From positions 1-42,131 of the forward strand of contig CAJTZN010000033.1 in NCBI GenBank assembly GCA_910584065.1: a stretch of 42,131 bases of DNA, read 5' to 3'. The notes beneath the pieces are model-generated. The model saw nothing but the letters and a program-made list of their open reading frames with translations, ran no database searches and was not told the DNA's origin. A program made the position numbers and the translations under genes. Positions within the stretch are counted from its first letter, which is position 1; every line of letters begins with the position of its first letter. The DNA comes from an uncultured Eubacterium sp. (lineage in GTDB: Bacteria; Bacillota; Clostridia; Lachnospirales; Lachnospiraceae). Positions 16,915-25,516 of the stretch are shown here, piece by piece.

Positions 16915-17099
16915 TTCCTGTCATGTCATATTTCTCAAATATTTTTCAATCCGGCCTTTAAAATATCCTCCACCGTCTTTACGGCCTTCATCGCTTTCCT
17001 GTCATGTCAAACTTCTTAAATATTTTTCAATCCGGCCTTTAAAATATCCTCCACCGTCATATCCGGCATGACATCCACCTTCTTTACGGCCTTCATCGC
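16915..17099 (-). repeat. Duplication of the ruvA 3' end with an in-frame 24-nt deletion
   Basis: The extra copy (16915-16995) matches 16996-17076 at its downstream part with period 81, and its upstream part (16977-16994) matches 17082-17099 with period 105. The 24-nt difference is an internal deletion of eight codons (KVDVMPDM), probably between short GTGGA repeats. The copy reads AMKAVKTVEDILKAGLKNI then TGA, whereas the gene ends in TAA. The copy ends in the ruvB ribosome site. Confidence 0.88.
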
Positions 17100-17624
17100 C
17101 TCCGCCCCCGTATAACCGAGCGCTACGAGCGCCTGCACCGCCTCGTTTGCCGCCGAGCCGGCGTCGTGGGAAACAGCACCGCCGGCCGCGCCCTGATCAA
17201 GCACACCCTCCACCGCCTGCTCGAAGTCCATCTTATCCTTCAATTCCAAAATGAGTTTTCCCGCCGTTTTCTTGCCAATCCCCGGCGCCTTTGCGATGCT
17301 CACCGCATCGTCGGCCAGAATGGCAAACCGCAGAGCATCCGCATCCATGACCGATAAAATCCCGAGAGCGCCCTTCGGGCCGATGCCGCTCACCGTAATG
17401 AGCAGTTTAAACATCGCCAATTCATCTTTCGTGAGAAAGCCAAACAGCTGCTGGCAGTCCTCACGCACATACATATATGTATAGATCTTAACGTCGTTTC
17501 CCGTCTGCGGCAGCGCAGACACAACGGATAACGGAACCATGATCTCAAATCCGATGCCCTGGTTTTCCACGACGATCTGGTTCTCACTTACCGTATCTAG
17601 TATTCCTTTGATAAAATGTATCAT
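17016..17624 (-). CDS. ruvA: Holliday junction branch migration protein RuvA
   Basis: 202 residues, normal length. The N-terminal OB fold (MIHFIKGILDTVSEN) is followed by two helix-hairpin-helix motifs, IGPKGA at 81-86 and PGIGKKTA at 114-121, and a C-terminal RuvB-binding domain (AVQALVALGYTGAEAMKAV). It holds Holliday junctions for RuvB. Start chosen: ATG 17624 with GAGGATGAC upstream; a longer reading is open through the preceding repeat but has no support. It lies between cls and ruvB, with duplicated junctions on both sides. Confidence 0.97.
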   Translation of the reverse strand: MIHFIKGILDTVSENQIVVENQGIGFEIMVPLSVVSALPQTGNDVKIYTYMYVREDCQQLFGFLTKDELAMFKLLITVSGIGPKGALGILSVMDADALRFAILADDAVSIAKAPGIGKKTAGKLILELKDKMDFEQAVEGVLDQGAAGGAVSHDAGSAANEAVQALVALGYTGAEAMKAVKKVDVMPDMTVEDILKAGLKNI

Positions 17625-17638
17625 GTCATCCTCATTTC

Positions 17639-17686
17639 TTCCCGCTGAACGAGCGTGGAAATTTTCCACTAAACGAGCGTGGAAAA
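17639..17686 (-). repeat. 24-bp duplication of the cls 3' end, with a hairpin
   Basis: 17639-17662 and 17663-17686 match at 20 of 24 positions. The right unit holds the last codons and TAG of cls (FSTLV stop); the left unit is the copy. The right unit can also fold: TTTTCCAC and GTGGAAAA pair perfectly over a 9-nt loop. The ruvA ribosome site starts right after the copy. Confidence 0.75.
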
Positions 17687-19240
17687 TACTTTTAGTACAT
17701 GCTGTACCGCTTTTCGCATGAACGGGCGGTTCAGCCACTCCTCATAACTGATCTCGCGGCTCACCGCAAACGTATCTTCAAAATCCTTGCGGATATGTTT
17801 CAGAAATTCGCTGTCATACACCCAGACGCCATTTTCATAGTGCAGATAAAAACTGCGGTAATCGAGATTGATCGTCCCCACCACGGCACAGTGCTCGGAC
17901 ATCACGACCTTTGAGTGAATAAATCCCGGCGTGTATTCGTAAATACGGATTCCATAAGCCAAAAGGATCCCGTAATTGTACTCGGTCAGCCATTTCACAT
18001 GCTTTTTATCGGGAATGCTCGGCGTGATGATACGCACGTCCACACCGCGGCACTTTGCCTCGATCAGACTCTGGATCAGCGTTTCCTCCAGGATCAGATA
18101 GGGCGTCATCACATACATCATCTTTCCCGCGTAATTCATCATCTGCTTATATACGGTTCCCACAAAACTCTGCGTGCCGAGCGCCGGCCCGTCCCGCAGA
18201 ACATGGCAGTACATCTTTGTCTGTGGAAAGGTAAGCGTGGGGCGGTATTTTTCAATGTCAAGTTCCTTTTTATACGCGCACACCGACCACATTTCCAAAA
18301 AGGCGATCGTCAGTCCCCACACCGCATCTCCCTGAATGCGGATCCCCGCGTCTTTCCACACGCCAAACCGCTCGATCAGGTTGGCGTATTCATCTGCGAG
18401 GTTAAACCCGCCGGTATACCCGATATTTCCGTCGATAATAACGATTTTCTGATGATCCCTGAAGTTCATGTACAGCTTGCTCGCGTATTTATGGATCGGG
18501 TTGAAAACCTCGACCTCAAACCCCTCGGCCCGCAGTCTGGACGCAAAATTCTTTCCTGTCCGAAACAGCGCGCCAAAGTCGTCGTACAAAAATTTAACTT
18601 CCACGCCCTCTTTGATCTTGCGCAGCAGGATTTCGTGGATCTGATCCCAGATCGCCCCCTCCGCCACGATAAAAAATTCCAAAAAAACAAAAGATTCCGC
18701 GTGTTCCAGATCTTCAAACAGGTCCTCAAAAGCATCTTCGCCAAACGCGTAATACTCAGCGGTGTTATTTTTAAAGATTGGGGCGCCTTTCGCGGTCATA
18801 TATTTTGACATACGCGAAGAAACCGGATGGGCCGCTGAAAATTCCTGCGCGACTTCCGGATCCTGGACGAGCCACCGGTCCGTATGTTTGATCTGCTCCG
18901 CGATCGCTATGTTCAACTTATTCTTCTTGCCGACCTTTCCCCAGAGATTAAACATGATCAGTCCGGAAATTGGAAAGATCAATATCATACAGAGCCAAGA
19001 GAATTTATATGAATAATTTCTGCTGTCATTCGTGAGAGCCAGTATACCAAACACTCCGGAAAGTTCAATTAAAATATAAAACTGAACCGCATACTCTCGA
19101 AACAGAAACGGCGTCAGGACGATGATCCCAAATTGCAGTAAGACGAGAGCCCCTACAATGCACGCCCGAAAGAAACCGCTCAGGCTACCCTGCATTCTTC
19201 CTTTTAGTTTTTTTAGTCGTTCCTTCTTTTTCGTAATCAT
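17669..19240 (-). CDS. cls: Cardiolipin synthase (phospholipase D superfamily)
   Basis: 523 residues. Two N-terminal membrane segments (about 27-47 and 52-70, with a further one near 84-98) precede two PLD halves. The first HKD motif is HQKIVIID at 263-270; the second is HSKVVMSE at 442-449, with Glu where Asp is usual. The following GTINLDYRS is the expected context. The enzyme condenses two phosphatidylglycerols into cardiolipin and glycerol at the membrane. The ribosome site AAGGA precedes ATG 19240. It heads the cls-ruvA-ruvB run. Confidence 0.92.
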   Translation of the reverse strand: MITKKKERLKKLKGRMQGSLSGFFRACIVGALVLLQFGIIVLTPFLFREYAVQFYILIELSGVFGILALTNDSRNYSYKFSWLCMILIFPISGLIMFNLWGKVGKKNKLNIAIAEQIKHTDRWLVQDPEVAQEFSAAHPVSSRMSKYMTAKGAPIFKNNTAEYYAFGEDAFEDLFEDLEHAESFVFLEFFIVAEGAIWDQIHEILLRKIKEGVEVKFLYDDFGALFRTGKNFASRLRAEGFEVEVFNPIHKYASKLYMNFRDHQKIVIIDGNIGYTGGFNLADEYANLIERFGVWKDAGIRIQGDAVWGLTIAFLEMWSVCAYKKELDIEKYRPTLTFPQTKMYCHVLRDGPALGTQSFVGTVYKQMMNYAGKMMYVMTPYLILEETLIQSLIEAKCRGVDVRIITPSIPDKKHVKWLTEYNYGILLAYGIRIYEYTPGFIHSKVVMSEHCAVVGTINLDYRSFYLHYENGVWVYDSEFLKHIRKDFEDTFAVSREISYEEWLNRPFMRKAVQHVLKVFSTLV

Positions 19241-19382
19241 GATGTATCCTTCCTGCTATTTTTGTCTGATCCATTTTACGCTTATAGCTTATCATAACAC
19301 AGGATTGAAAAATTTTCCACGATAACTTTTCAATAGTTTTCCCAAACTTTCCGAAAAATATAAAAGACTGACCACAACGCCA

Positions 19383-19411
19383 TGGACTTCTGACCGCAAA
19401 AATGCTATACT
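19383..19411 (+). promoter_or_regulatory. Predicted promoter of the RNase H-fold gene
   Basis: TGGACT (19383-19388), a 17-bp spacer and TATACT (19406-19411) lie about 50 bp upstream of the ATG at 19460. Confidence 0.6.
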
Positions 19412-19459
19412 GACATGGACGATACCAATGATCTGACCAGACAGGAGGGATATACTTCC

Positions 19460-20641
19460 ATGCAAATATTTGACCAGGCACAGCCATTCCCAAACGATGC
19501 ACTCGATGTCCTTACCGCGTGCTGCCCAGACGAAAAAGAACGTTTCTGTTTTTTTGATATCGAAACGACGGGACTTTCCCCCAAAATATCCTCCCTTTAC
19601 CTGATCGGCGTCCTCTGGTATGACGCCGGAGACGGCCTTTTCCACACGAGACAATGGTTTGCCGACGATTATATAAGCGAAAAAGATATCATCGGATCCT
19701 TTACCCGGTTTTTATCCGGCTTTACGACACTCGTTCATTACAACGGCTCCGGCTTCGATATTCCCTACATAGAAAAAAAGTGCCGTGAACATAGTCTGGA
19801 CTCTCCGTTCCAGCACATAAAAAGTTTCGATGTATTCCGCGAAATACGCGCGTTGAAATCCCTTTTTCATACGCCGGACCTGAAACTTGCCACGGTCGAA
19901 ACACTTGTCGGTTTCGCGCGGACAGACCTCCTGTCGGGCAGGGACTGCATCCAGGTCTATTCTAATTTTATGCAGAAAAAATATTTCCGGGATAACGAAG
20001 CGATGGAATCCGAGCGCGAAAAACTTTTGCTGCACAACAAAGAAGACCTGGCTGGCACGTATTTGTCCGCAGGACTCCTCGCCTATCAATGCCCTGCTGC
20101 GTTGGAACGCGCGGAAACATCCGGCTATACGGTCCGAGTCGTATATCGGGCGTCTGCAGCCGCTCCTTTTTCGCTTTTCCGGGAAGGCCAGCTGTGCCAG
20201 AAACAGCCTGCACTTTCTCGAAACGGCGGAACGAGCCAAGAACAGCCTTCACTTTCGCAAAACGGCAAACCGGGCAGTTTTTCCGTCCGATTTGAGAAGA
20301 ACCGCATCCTGCTCCACATCCCGTTATGGGAAGGAACGCTCTGTCATTTTTTCCCGAACTACAAAGATTATTATTATCTGCCGGCGGAAGATACCGCCAT
20401 CCATAAAAGCGTGGGCGCTTACGTAGAACCGCAGTTCCGCGAACAGGCCAAGGCATCCAACTGTCAGGTAAAAAAAGAAGGGATATTTATTCCTATCCCA
20501 AAAGATCTTTCCGCAGGAGACCTGCTCTTGTTCCGCTCCGGCTATAAATCCAAACAACAATATGTGTTATGGGACGAAAAAACAGAACAGGACACCCCAT
20601 TTTGGGAATCGCTCCTGCTCTGTCTCATCCGGCAGATCTGA
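19460..20641 (+). CDS. YprB-like ribonuclease H-fold (DEDD exonuclease-like) protein
   Basis: 393 residues. The N-terminal half is a DEDD nuclease-like domain: FFDIETTGLSP supplies D and E, LVHYNGSGFDIPYIE a further D, and HNKEDLAGT the last acidic position. This matches the YprB/ribonuclease H-like_2 family; the activity is not proven. Start chosen: ATG 19460 with AGGAGG 10 nt upstream; a longer ATG at 19415 lacks a site. A linker at about residues 247-272 contains a 13-residue imperfect repeat (QKQPALSRNG, QEQPSLSQNG). The C-terminal part is unrecognised. Confidence 0.8.
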   Translation: MQIFDQAQPFPNDALDVLTACCPDEKERFCFFDIETTGLSPKISSLYLIGVLWYDAGDGLFHTRQWFADDYISEKDIIGSFTRFLSGFTTLVHYNGSGFDIPYIEKKCREHSLDSPFQHIKSFDVFREIRALKSLFHTPDLKLATVETLVGFARTDLLSGRDCIQVYSNFMQKKYFRDNEAMESEREKLLLHNKEDLAGTYLSAGLLAYQCPAALERAETSGYTVRVVYRASAAAPFSLFREGQLCQKQPALSRNGGTSQEQPSLSQNGKPGSFSVRFEKNRILLHIPLWEGTLCHFFPNYKDYYYLPAEDTAIHKSVGAYVEPQFREQAKASNCQVKKEGIFIPIPKDLSAGDLLLFRSGYKSKQQYVLWDEKTEQDTPFWESLLLCLIRQI

Positions 20642-20653
20642 TCCTGCAACTGC

Positions 20654-20701
20654 AATCTGTCAGAAACAATCTGGCAGAAATAGTCTGGCAGAAACAATCT
20701 G
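20654..20701. repeat. 14-bp direct repeat, about 3.4 copies
   Basis: Units AATCTGTCAGAAAC, AATCTGGCAGAAAT, AGTCTGGCAGAAAC and a partial AATCTG run head to tail between two convergent genes. No gene or terminator is visible in it. It is a simple slippage-type array. Confidence 0.8.
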
Positions 20702-20731
20702 TATGATCCAACCCGACAGACCACATGTCTC

Positions 20732-21244
20732 CTACATCTGCCTGATATATTCCTCATACCCGATCTTCTCGAGTTTTTCTGCTTTTGCGGACACGCCGTC
20801 TTTCATCTCGGTCTTATAGTCTTTCAGCTTTTTCCGCAGTTCCCTGTCCGACACGGCAAGGATCTTCGCCGCCAGAATACCGGCATTGGCGGCGCCGTCA
20901 ATGGCAACCGTAGCGACCGGGATACCGGATGGCATCTGCACGATCGAGTACAGGCTGTCCACGCCTCCCACCGATTTCGTATGGATCGGGATGCCGATGA
21001 CCGGAAGGTCAAACAGTGCCGCGCACATGCCCGGCAGATGAGCGGCGCCGCCGGCGCCGGCGATGATGACCTCAATGCCCCTCTCTTCCGCCTTTGTCGC
21101 GTAATCCACAAATACATCCGGCATACGGTGCGCGGATATGATCGTCATCTCGTACCCAATCCCAAATTTCTCCAACATCTGAGCTGCCTTCTGCATCACG
21201 GGCAGATCGGAATCGCTGCCCATTAAAATTCCTACTTTTGTCAT
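20732..21244 (-). CDS. purE: N5-carboxyaminoimidazole ribonucleotide mutase
   Basis: 170 residues. GILMGSDSDLPVMQKA, ISAHRMPD and AGAGGAAHLPGM are the PurE signatures, including the catalytic Ser-Asp and His. It converts N5-CAIR to CAIR in purine synthesis. Start chosen: ATG 21244 with AAGGGAG upstream; an ATG 27 nt earlier lies in the preceding gene. It begins 13 bp after the aminopeptidase stop and is probably co-transcribed. No other pur gene is in the window. Confidence 0.96.
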   Translation of the reverse strand: MTKVGILMGSDSDLPVMQKAAQMLEKFGIGYEMTIISAHRMPDVFVDYATKAEERGIEVIIAGAGGAAHLPGMCAALFDLPVIGIPIHTKSVGGVDSLYSIVQMPSGIPVATVAIDGAANAGILAAKILAVSDRELRKKLKDYKTEMKDGVSAKAEKLEKIGYEEYIRQM

Positions 21245-21257
21245 GATTATTCTCCCT

Positions 21258-23261
21258 TCATTCCATATCATTTAGTACTTCCGTTCCCGCAAGCACAAAC
21301 CGGCCCTCGCGGATCAGGGCGATCTCCCCGCCGTCTTTTGTGAAAACGACAATGTCGCCCAGCTCGTCATACGGGATCGTAATGTCCGTATGGCAGTTAA
21401 AATATGCTTTTTCAATGTCCGTTTGGCGCCGTGCCGAGCACTCATTTTCCTTGGCCACGATTTCTTTGCCATCCGGGTTATGGAGCACGACATCTTCGCT
21501 CATCGCATAACACGTATCACCGACCGCAAAATGGGGGCCCGTTTTTTCTGCGATCAGGATCGGAAGCTTGGCCTCAATGCCAAATTTCCTGCCCATTTTA
21601 TATGCTGTCGTATTCGTTCCGATCGCAAATTCCCCCATCGGAAGCGTCTCCCTGTTATAGAGGACATTTTCCCGGATATACGATTTATTTTCCTCCTCTG
21701 AGTCATAATTCGAACAGCTGTAACCACTGATCATCCCGTCCTCAAATTCCATGCGCAGATCCTCATACCGAAGCTCGTTTAAATACACCTTTGTCACATG
21801 GAGAACGCCGTTCGTACCTTTGAGTACCGGAGACGTAAAGACCTCTCCCACCGGGATATTGACGTCGGCCAGACAGTTTTCAAAGTTTGTTTCCGTTTGC
21901 GGATCTTTCAGTTCGTGAAGCTTCACGGTGAGATCGGTCTGGTTCGCCCCCCGGCCGGTAATATGAACCCGGTCGCCCTGATCCAGCGCGTCGATCAGCG
22001 CCTGATGGATCTTGCGGTACAGCTCCATGTCGAGCGTATTCAATTTGATCGTCTCCGCAAAAATATCTTCAAAATCCTCCCCGATCTCCGGGATCGGAAA
22101 AGCAATGATCGTAAAGCTCCGCTCCTCTTCTTTGATATATCTGCTCTGTATGAGGGCATAATCTCTTCGGTATCCGACCGACAATTTCTGCTGTTCAGGC
22201 GTATATGACAGGCTTTCCGGCTTTTTCTGCGGAACAAACAATTTCTCACCGAACACTTCCATCAGCGCCGGACCGGCAAATTTTCCCGCCAGCTCCCGGT
22301 GTGCTTCAAACGCCTTTTCCACATGGGCCAGTTTTTCTTTGATGAGGGCGTGATTGAGATAAAGCGCATCGTCAAACCGATGATCATACATGTACTGTTT
22401 ATTGGCCGGCGTCGTACACACGCCGATCGCCCGCGTATTGGACTGCTTAAAAATGACCGGTACGAGTCCCATCTTCGCGAACAGCCGCACCGACTCCCGG
22501 ATCACGCGCTCAAACCCGATGTTATAACGGATCCCTACCGTTTCCTTTTGCGACAGATCGATCCCTGCCGCGATAAATCCCTGGCGGTATCCTTCGGTAA
22601 ATGTCTGTGCCATCCGCGTGATCGTCTCCTGTGGAATCGAGCACATATAGCGCGCGGTGCGTATTTCATTGTCCGTAATATGTTCGCCATAATAGTACAG
22701 GTATCTGTCGTCTTCTAAGTCACTCTCCATGACGATGTTTACCAGTCTGTCCCTCGACGGATCGAGGAGCTTGCTGATATTCTTTTCTGTATAGTACTCA
22801 TCGTAATCGTGCACGTAATAATACAGCGTTTCCTTTAACCACCTGGCCGTGTCCTGCTCGGTCGTGAGCACCGTATACACCTGCAAAAATAATTCCATCA
22901 AAAGGACAAGTGATTCCCTGTCCCCGTCATAGGCATCGTCGATCCCGTCGCGGAACCGGCTAAACAGGCTGCAAAGGACGCCGCCTTCTTCTTTTCCAAA
23001 CTGCTCGCAGCAGACGCGGGGATTGGCGTAGGAATGTTCATAATTCCCATCCCGTATATCCTCATATAACACACGGTTCCATTCTTTCAACGCTTCTACC
23101 GGAACCTCGTCGATTCCAGCCTGCACGGCACACAATACCTGATCCAGTGACTGGAACAGTTCTGCCGCTTTCTGACAATAAGCACGGTATGTCCCTTCTC
23201 CGCCATCCTCGCTGAGGATCTGACGGATCCGCTCCTGTGCCAACTGATATCGTTCCTCCAT
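21258..23261 (-). CDS. M29-like (thermophilic-type) metallo-aminopeptidase with extended N-terminus
   Basis: 667 residues, much longer than the usual ~410 of family M29. The first ~250 residues are acidic and helical with no clear family. The C-terminal part has the M29 pattern: NIPVGEVFTSPVLKGTNG with the first Glu ligand, a second block EFAIGTNTTAY, AEKTGPHFAVGDTCY with His, and NCHTDITIPYDEL with His and Asp. It probably removes N-terminal residues from peptides using two metal ions. The ribosome site GAGGAAG precedes ATG 23261. purE follows directly. Confidence 0.85.
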   Translation of the reverse strand: MEERYQLAQERIRQILSEDGGEGTYRAYCQKAAELFQSLDQVLCAVQAGIDEVPVEALKEWNRVLYEDIRDGNYEHSYANPRVCCEQFGKEEGGVLCSLFSRFRDGIDDAYDGDRESLVLLMELFLQVYTVLTTEQDTARWLKETLYYYVHDYDEYYTEKNISKLLDPSRDRLVNIVMESDLEDDRYLYYYGEHITDNEIRTARYMCSIPQETITRMAQTFTEGYRQGFIAAGIDLSQKETVGIRYNIGFERVIRESVRLFAKMGLVPVIFKQSNTRAIGVCTTPANKQYMYDHRFDDALYLNHALIKEKLAHVEKAFEAHRELAGKFAGPALMEVFGEKLFVPQKKPESLSYTPEQQKLSVGYRRDYALIQSRYIKEEERSFTIIAFPIPEIGEDFEDIFAETIKLNTLDMELYRKIHQALIDALDQGDRVHITGRGANQTDLTVKLHELKDPQTETNFENCLADVNIPVGEVFTSPVLKGTNGVLHVTKVYLNELRYEDLRMEFEDGMISGYSCSNYDSEEENKSYIRENVLYNRETLPMGEFAIGTNTTAYKMGRKFGIEAKLPILIAEKTGPHFAVGDTCYAMSEDVVLHNPDGKEIVAKENECSARRQTDIEKAYFNCHTDITIPYDELGDIVVFTKDGGEIALIREGRFVLAGTEVLNDME

Positions 23262-23354
23262 ATCTTCCTCTCAATTTTTCTCATTTTTTATTTACTATTT
23301 TTTATGATGGCGTTTCTTGTTTTAAAATCTAAAACCTGCCAAAATATAAGAAAT

Positions 23355-23719
23355 GAGCAGCACGATAAGCCGAGTTCTGTCGTTGGATGATCATCTATCT
23401 GGACCTGCTGTTACCAACAGGCTCTAGCGACCTACCCGAAAGCACGACGGGCCGCCGTATCGCTCTCTGTTCGGTCTTGCTTCGGATGGGGTTTACATGT
23501 GCCCTTTCTGTTACCAGAAAGGCGGTGAGCTCTTACCTCGCCTTTCCACCCTTACCGGCCGTCATGGCCTGATGGCTATAACGGCCGGCGGTTTATTTCT
23601 GTTGCACTGGCCTGGGAGTCACCTCCACCGGACGTTATCCGGCATCCTGCCCTGTGAAGCTCGGACTTTCCTCACCTGAGACCTTTCGGTACGGACAGGT
23701 GCGATCATCTGTGCTGCTC
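23355..23719 (-). ncRNA. rnpB: RNase P RNA
   Basis: Read on the minus strand, the ends GAGCAGCAC and GTGCTGCTC pair to form the closing P1 helix. Conserved core pieces are present: GAGGAAAGTCCGAGCTTC (P4/CR-I side), CAGTGCAACAGAAA, AAGGGTGGAAAGG, GGTAAGAGCTCACC and AACTCGGCTTAT near the 3' end. The length of about 365 nt and architecture look like type A. It processes tRNA 5' ends with the RnpA protein. It lies between the nucleoside kinase and aminopeptidase genes. The exact 5' and 3' ends are set from the P1 pairing. Confidence 0.95.
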
Positions 23720-23737
23720 ATATTCCCAAATTATTTT

Positions 23738-23853
23738 CTTGAAGAACGCTGATTTTGCGTTCTTCAAGTGTGAATAGAGCAAGGTGCCGCAAGCGGTGCC
23801 TTGCGAGAAACTACGTGATGAGGTTTCTTCGAATCCGTAGTTTCATTCACACT
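23738..23853 (-). repeat. Multi-hairpin block between the nucleoside kinase gene and rnpB
   Basis: Four pairings fit together. A perfect 12-bp hairpin lies at 23738-23749/23757-23768 (CTTGAAGAACGC, GCGTTCTTCAAG). Beside it, AGTGTGAAT (23767-23775) pairs with ATTCACACT (23845-23853), enclosing two further hairpins: CAAGGTGCCGC/GCGGTGCCTTG (23780-23803, with G-U pairs) and GAAACTACG/CGTAGTTTC (23807-23844). The outer stem touches the kinase stop codon. The fold is a three-way junction plus one hairpin. It may be a repetitive element, a 3' processing structure or a small RNA. Confidence 0.7.
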
Positions 23854-25516
23854 ATTCCAATAATATCCCGCCGCCGATAAATTCCCTGACGATCGAATTC
23901 AGCGGCACTTCCTCCGGATTGATTCCGAGGAAGTAATCCAAAAATTTCAAAAGCCTCTGCGCCTCCGCGTACTCCTCGCTTCCGCGCGGCACTTTAAATA
24001 AAAGAGGCTCCGCGTATTGTTTCAAGGCAGAAAACTCATAGACGAGCGATGAATTGAACATCGCGTCCGCCTTCTCCTGAAAAGGAAAAATGTTTTCGCT
24101 CTCCCCGCTCCGCACGGATTTCCACATGGCGATCGACGTCTGCGCCTCATGTCCTCTCGTCCTGGCGTCGCGGATGATGCGCCGCAAAAGCCTTCCGTCC
24201 GAGGTCGGAATCCGGTTGTGTTCATCAATGTTCAGTGTCGTAAGGGCACTGATATAGATTTTAAATTTGTTCTCCGGCATAACCCGCTCGGTCAATTTGT
24301 CATTTAACCCGTGGATGCCCTCGATGATCAGCACCTCGTCCGGATCTAACTGCATCACTGGTTTGTTATACTCCCTCTCCCCCGTGATGAAGTTGTACGT
24401 GGGAAGCTGTACTTCCTCGCCAGCAAGCAGTTTTTCCAAATCCTCATTAAACTGCGCGACATCGATCGCTTCGATACATTCATAATTATATTTTCCGTCT
24501 TTTCCCTTCGGGGTATTCACACGGTTCACAAAGTAATCATCCATCGCGATCGGATGCGGTTTGAGTCCCAGCGTCTTTAACTGTGCCGACAGACGGTACG
24601 AAAACGTCGTTTTTCCAGAGGATGACGGGCCGGCGATCGTCACGACCTTAATCTTTCCAGTCGAGGCGATGCGTTCCGCGATACCGCCGATCCTCCGCTC
24701 ATGCAGCGCCTCCTGCACGAGCATCAGGTCACGCATCCCGCCGTTGACAATGATATCATTGAGCTGTCCGACATTTTCCACCCCCAGCCGGACGCCCCAT
24801 TTCGACGTCTCGGTGATCGTCCGATGCAGTTTCATACTCGGCACGAACGCAGGAAGCACGTCTGGCTCCGACGATTTCGGAACGACAAAGACAAATCCTT
24901 TATCGAACTTTTCCAGCCGGAATGACTGAAGCATACCGGTACTGTATGGCATCGGGCCATAAAAATAATCCATGACCTTGCCCAGTTTATATATATTGAC
25001 TTTGGAACTTCTGCGGTATTTCATGAGGTTGCTCTTATCATACATCTTCCTCTCGTGAAAGAGCTTGATCGCTTTTTCCACATTCATTGTTTTTTTGTCA
25101 AATACCACATCGTCATCTACATATTTGCGCATCCGTTTTTCTACTCTGGCGAGAAGTTCATCCGTGATCTCCACGCCGCCGGACAGCGTACAGTAGTATC
25201 CGGTGTCCAGGCTGTTTTCTACGGTAATCTTCTCGAACTGGTCTTTCGGCACCTCTTTGTAAAAGGCCTTGAGCATGATCATTGTAATGCCTCTCACATA
25301 TGCTTTTTTCCCCTCCAGATCCTGATACGTACAAAACCGGATCTCGCATTCCTCCGTTACGGAATTCCAAAGTTCTTTTACCACCCCGTCTACTTTGGCC
25401 ACGATGGCTGGCCACCCGTCTGTCTGTTCATCGTACTGTACCGCAAGTTCCTGCAGTGTCGTCCCGATCTCACAGAACATCGGCCTCCCATTGACCATTA
25501 CCTTAATCTCTTCCAA
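23852..25516 (-). CDS. TGS-domain nucleoside (uridine) kinase
   Basis: 554 residues. The first ~60 residues look like a TGS domain, followed by a threonyl-tRNA-synthetase editing-like region (KAFYKEVPKDQFEKITVEN, DTGYYCTLSGGVEI) and a uridine kinase/phosphoribulokinase-type P-loop domain with GPSSSGKTTFSYRLS and later DEVLIIEGIHGLND. This three-part architecture is known in Clostridia and Bacteroidetes, and is usually named nucleoside kinase. The start is TTG at 25516, directly after the trmK-end duplication; AGGTTAGG lies 9-14 nt upstream. A later ATG (MVNGRPMF) is a weaker alternative. Confidence 0.85.
   Translation of the reverse strand: MEEIKVMVNGRPMFCEIGTTLQELAVQYDEQTDGWPAIVAKVDGVVKELWNSVTEECEIRFCTYQDLEGKKAYVRGITMIMLKAFYKEVPKDQFEKITVENSLDTGYYCTLSGGVEITDELLARVEKRMRKYVDDDVVFDKKTMNVEKAIKLFHERKMYDKSNLMKYRRSSKVNIYKLGKVMDYFYGPMPYSTGMLQSFRLEKFDKGFVFVVPKSSEPDVLPAFVPSMKLHRTITETSKWGVRLGVENVGQLNDIIVNGGMRDLMLVQEALHERRIGGIAERIASTGKIKVVTIAGPSSSGKTTFSYRLSAQLKTLGLKPHPIAMDDYFVNRVNTPKGKDGKYNYECIEAIDVAQFNEDLEKLLAGEEVQLPTYNFITGEREYNKPVMQLDPDEVLIIEGIHGLNDKLTERVMPENKFKIYISALTTLNIDEHNRIPTSDGRLLRRIIRDARTRGHEAQTSIAMWKSVRSGESENIFPFQEKADAMFNSSLVYEFSALKQYAEPLLFKVPRGSEEYAEAQRLLKFLDYFLGINPEEVPLNSIVREFIGGGILLE

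Noticed and set aside
17915..18808. Long open frame on the plus strand opposite cls
   Set aside because: It lacks a ribosome site and recognisable motifs, and its openness follows from the codon pattern of cls on the other strand. The same applies to 7461-8213 opposite leuC, 29364-30080 opposite dgt and 30875-31867 opposite the permease gene.
20654..20701. CRISPR array
   Set aside because: The 14-bp units run directly head to tail with no spacers and no cas genes are present.
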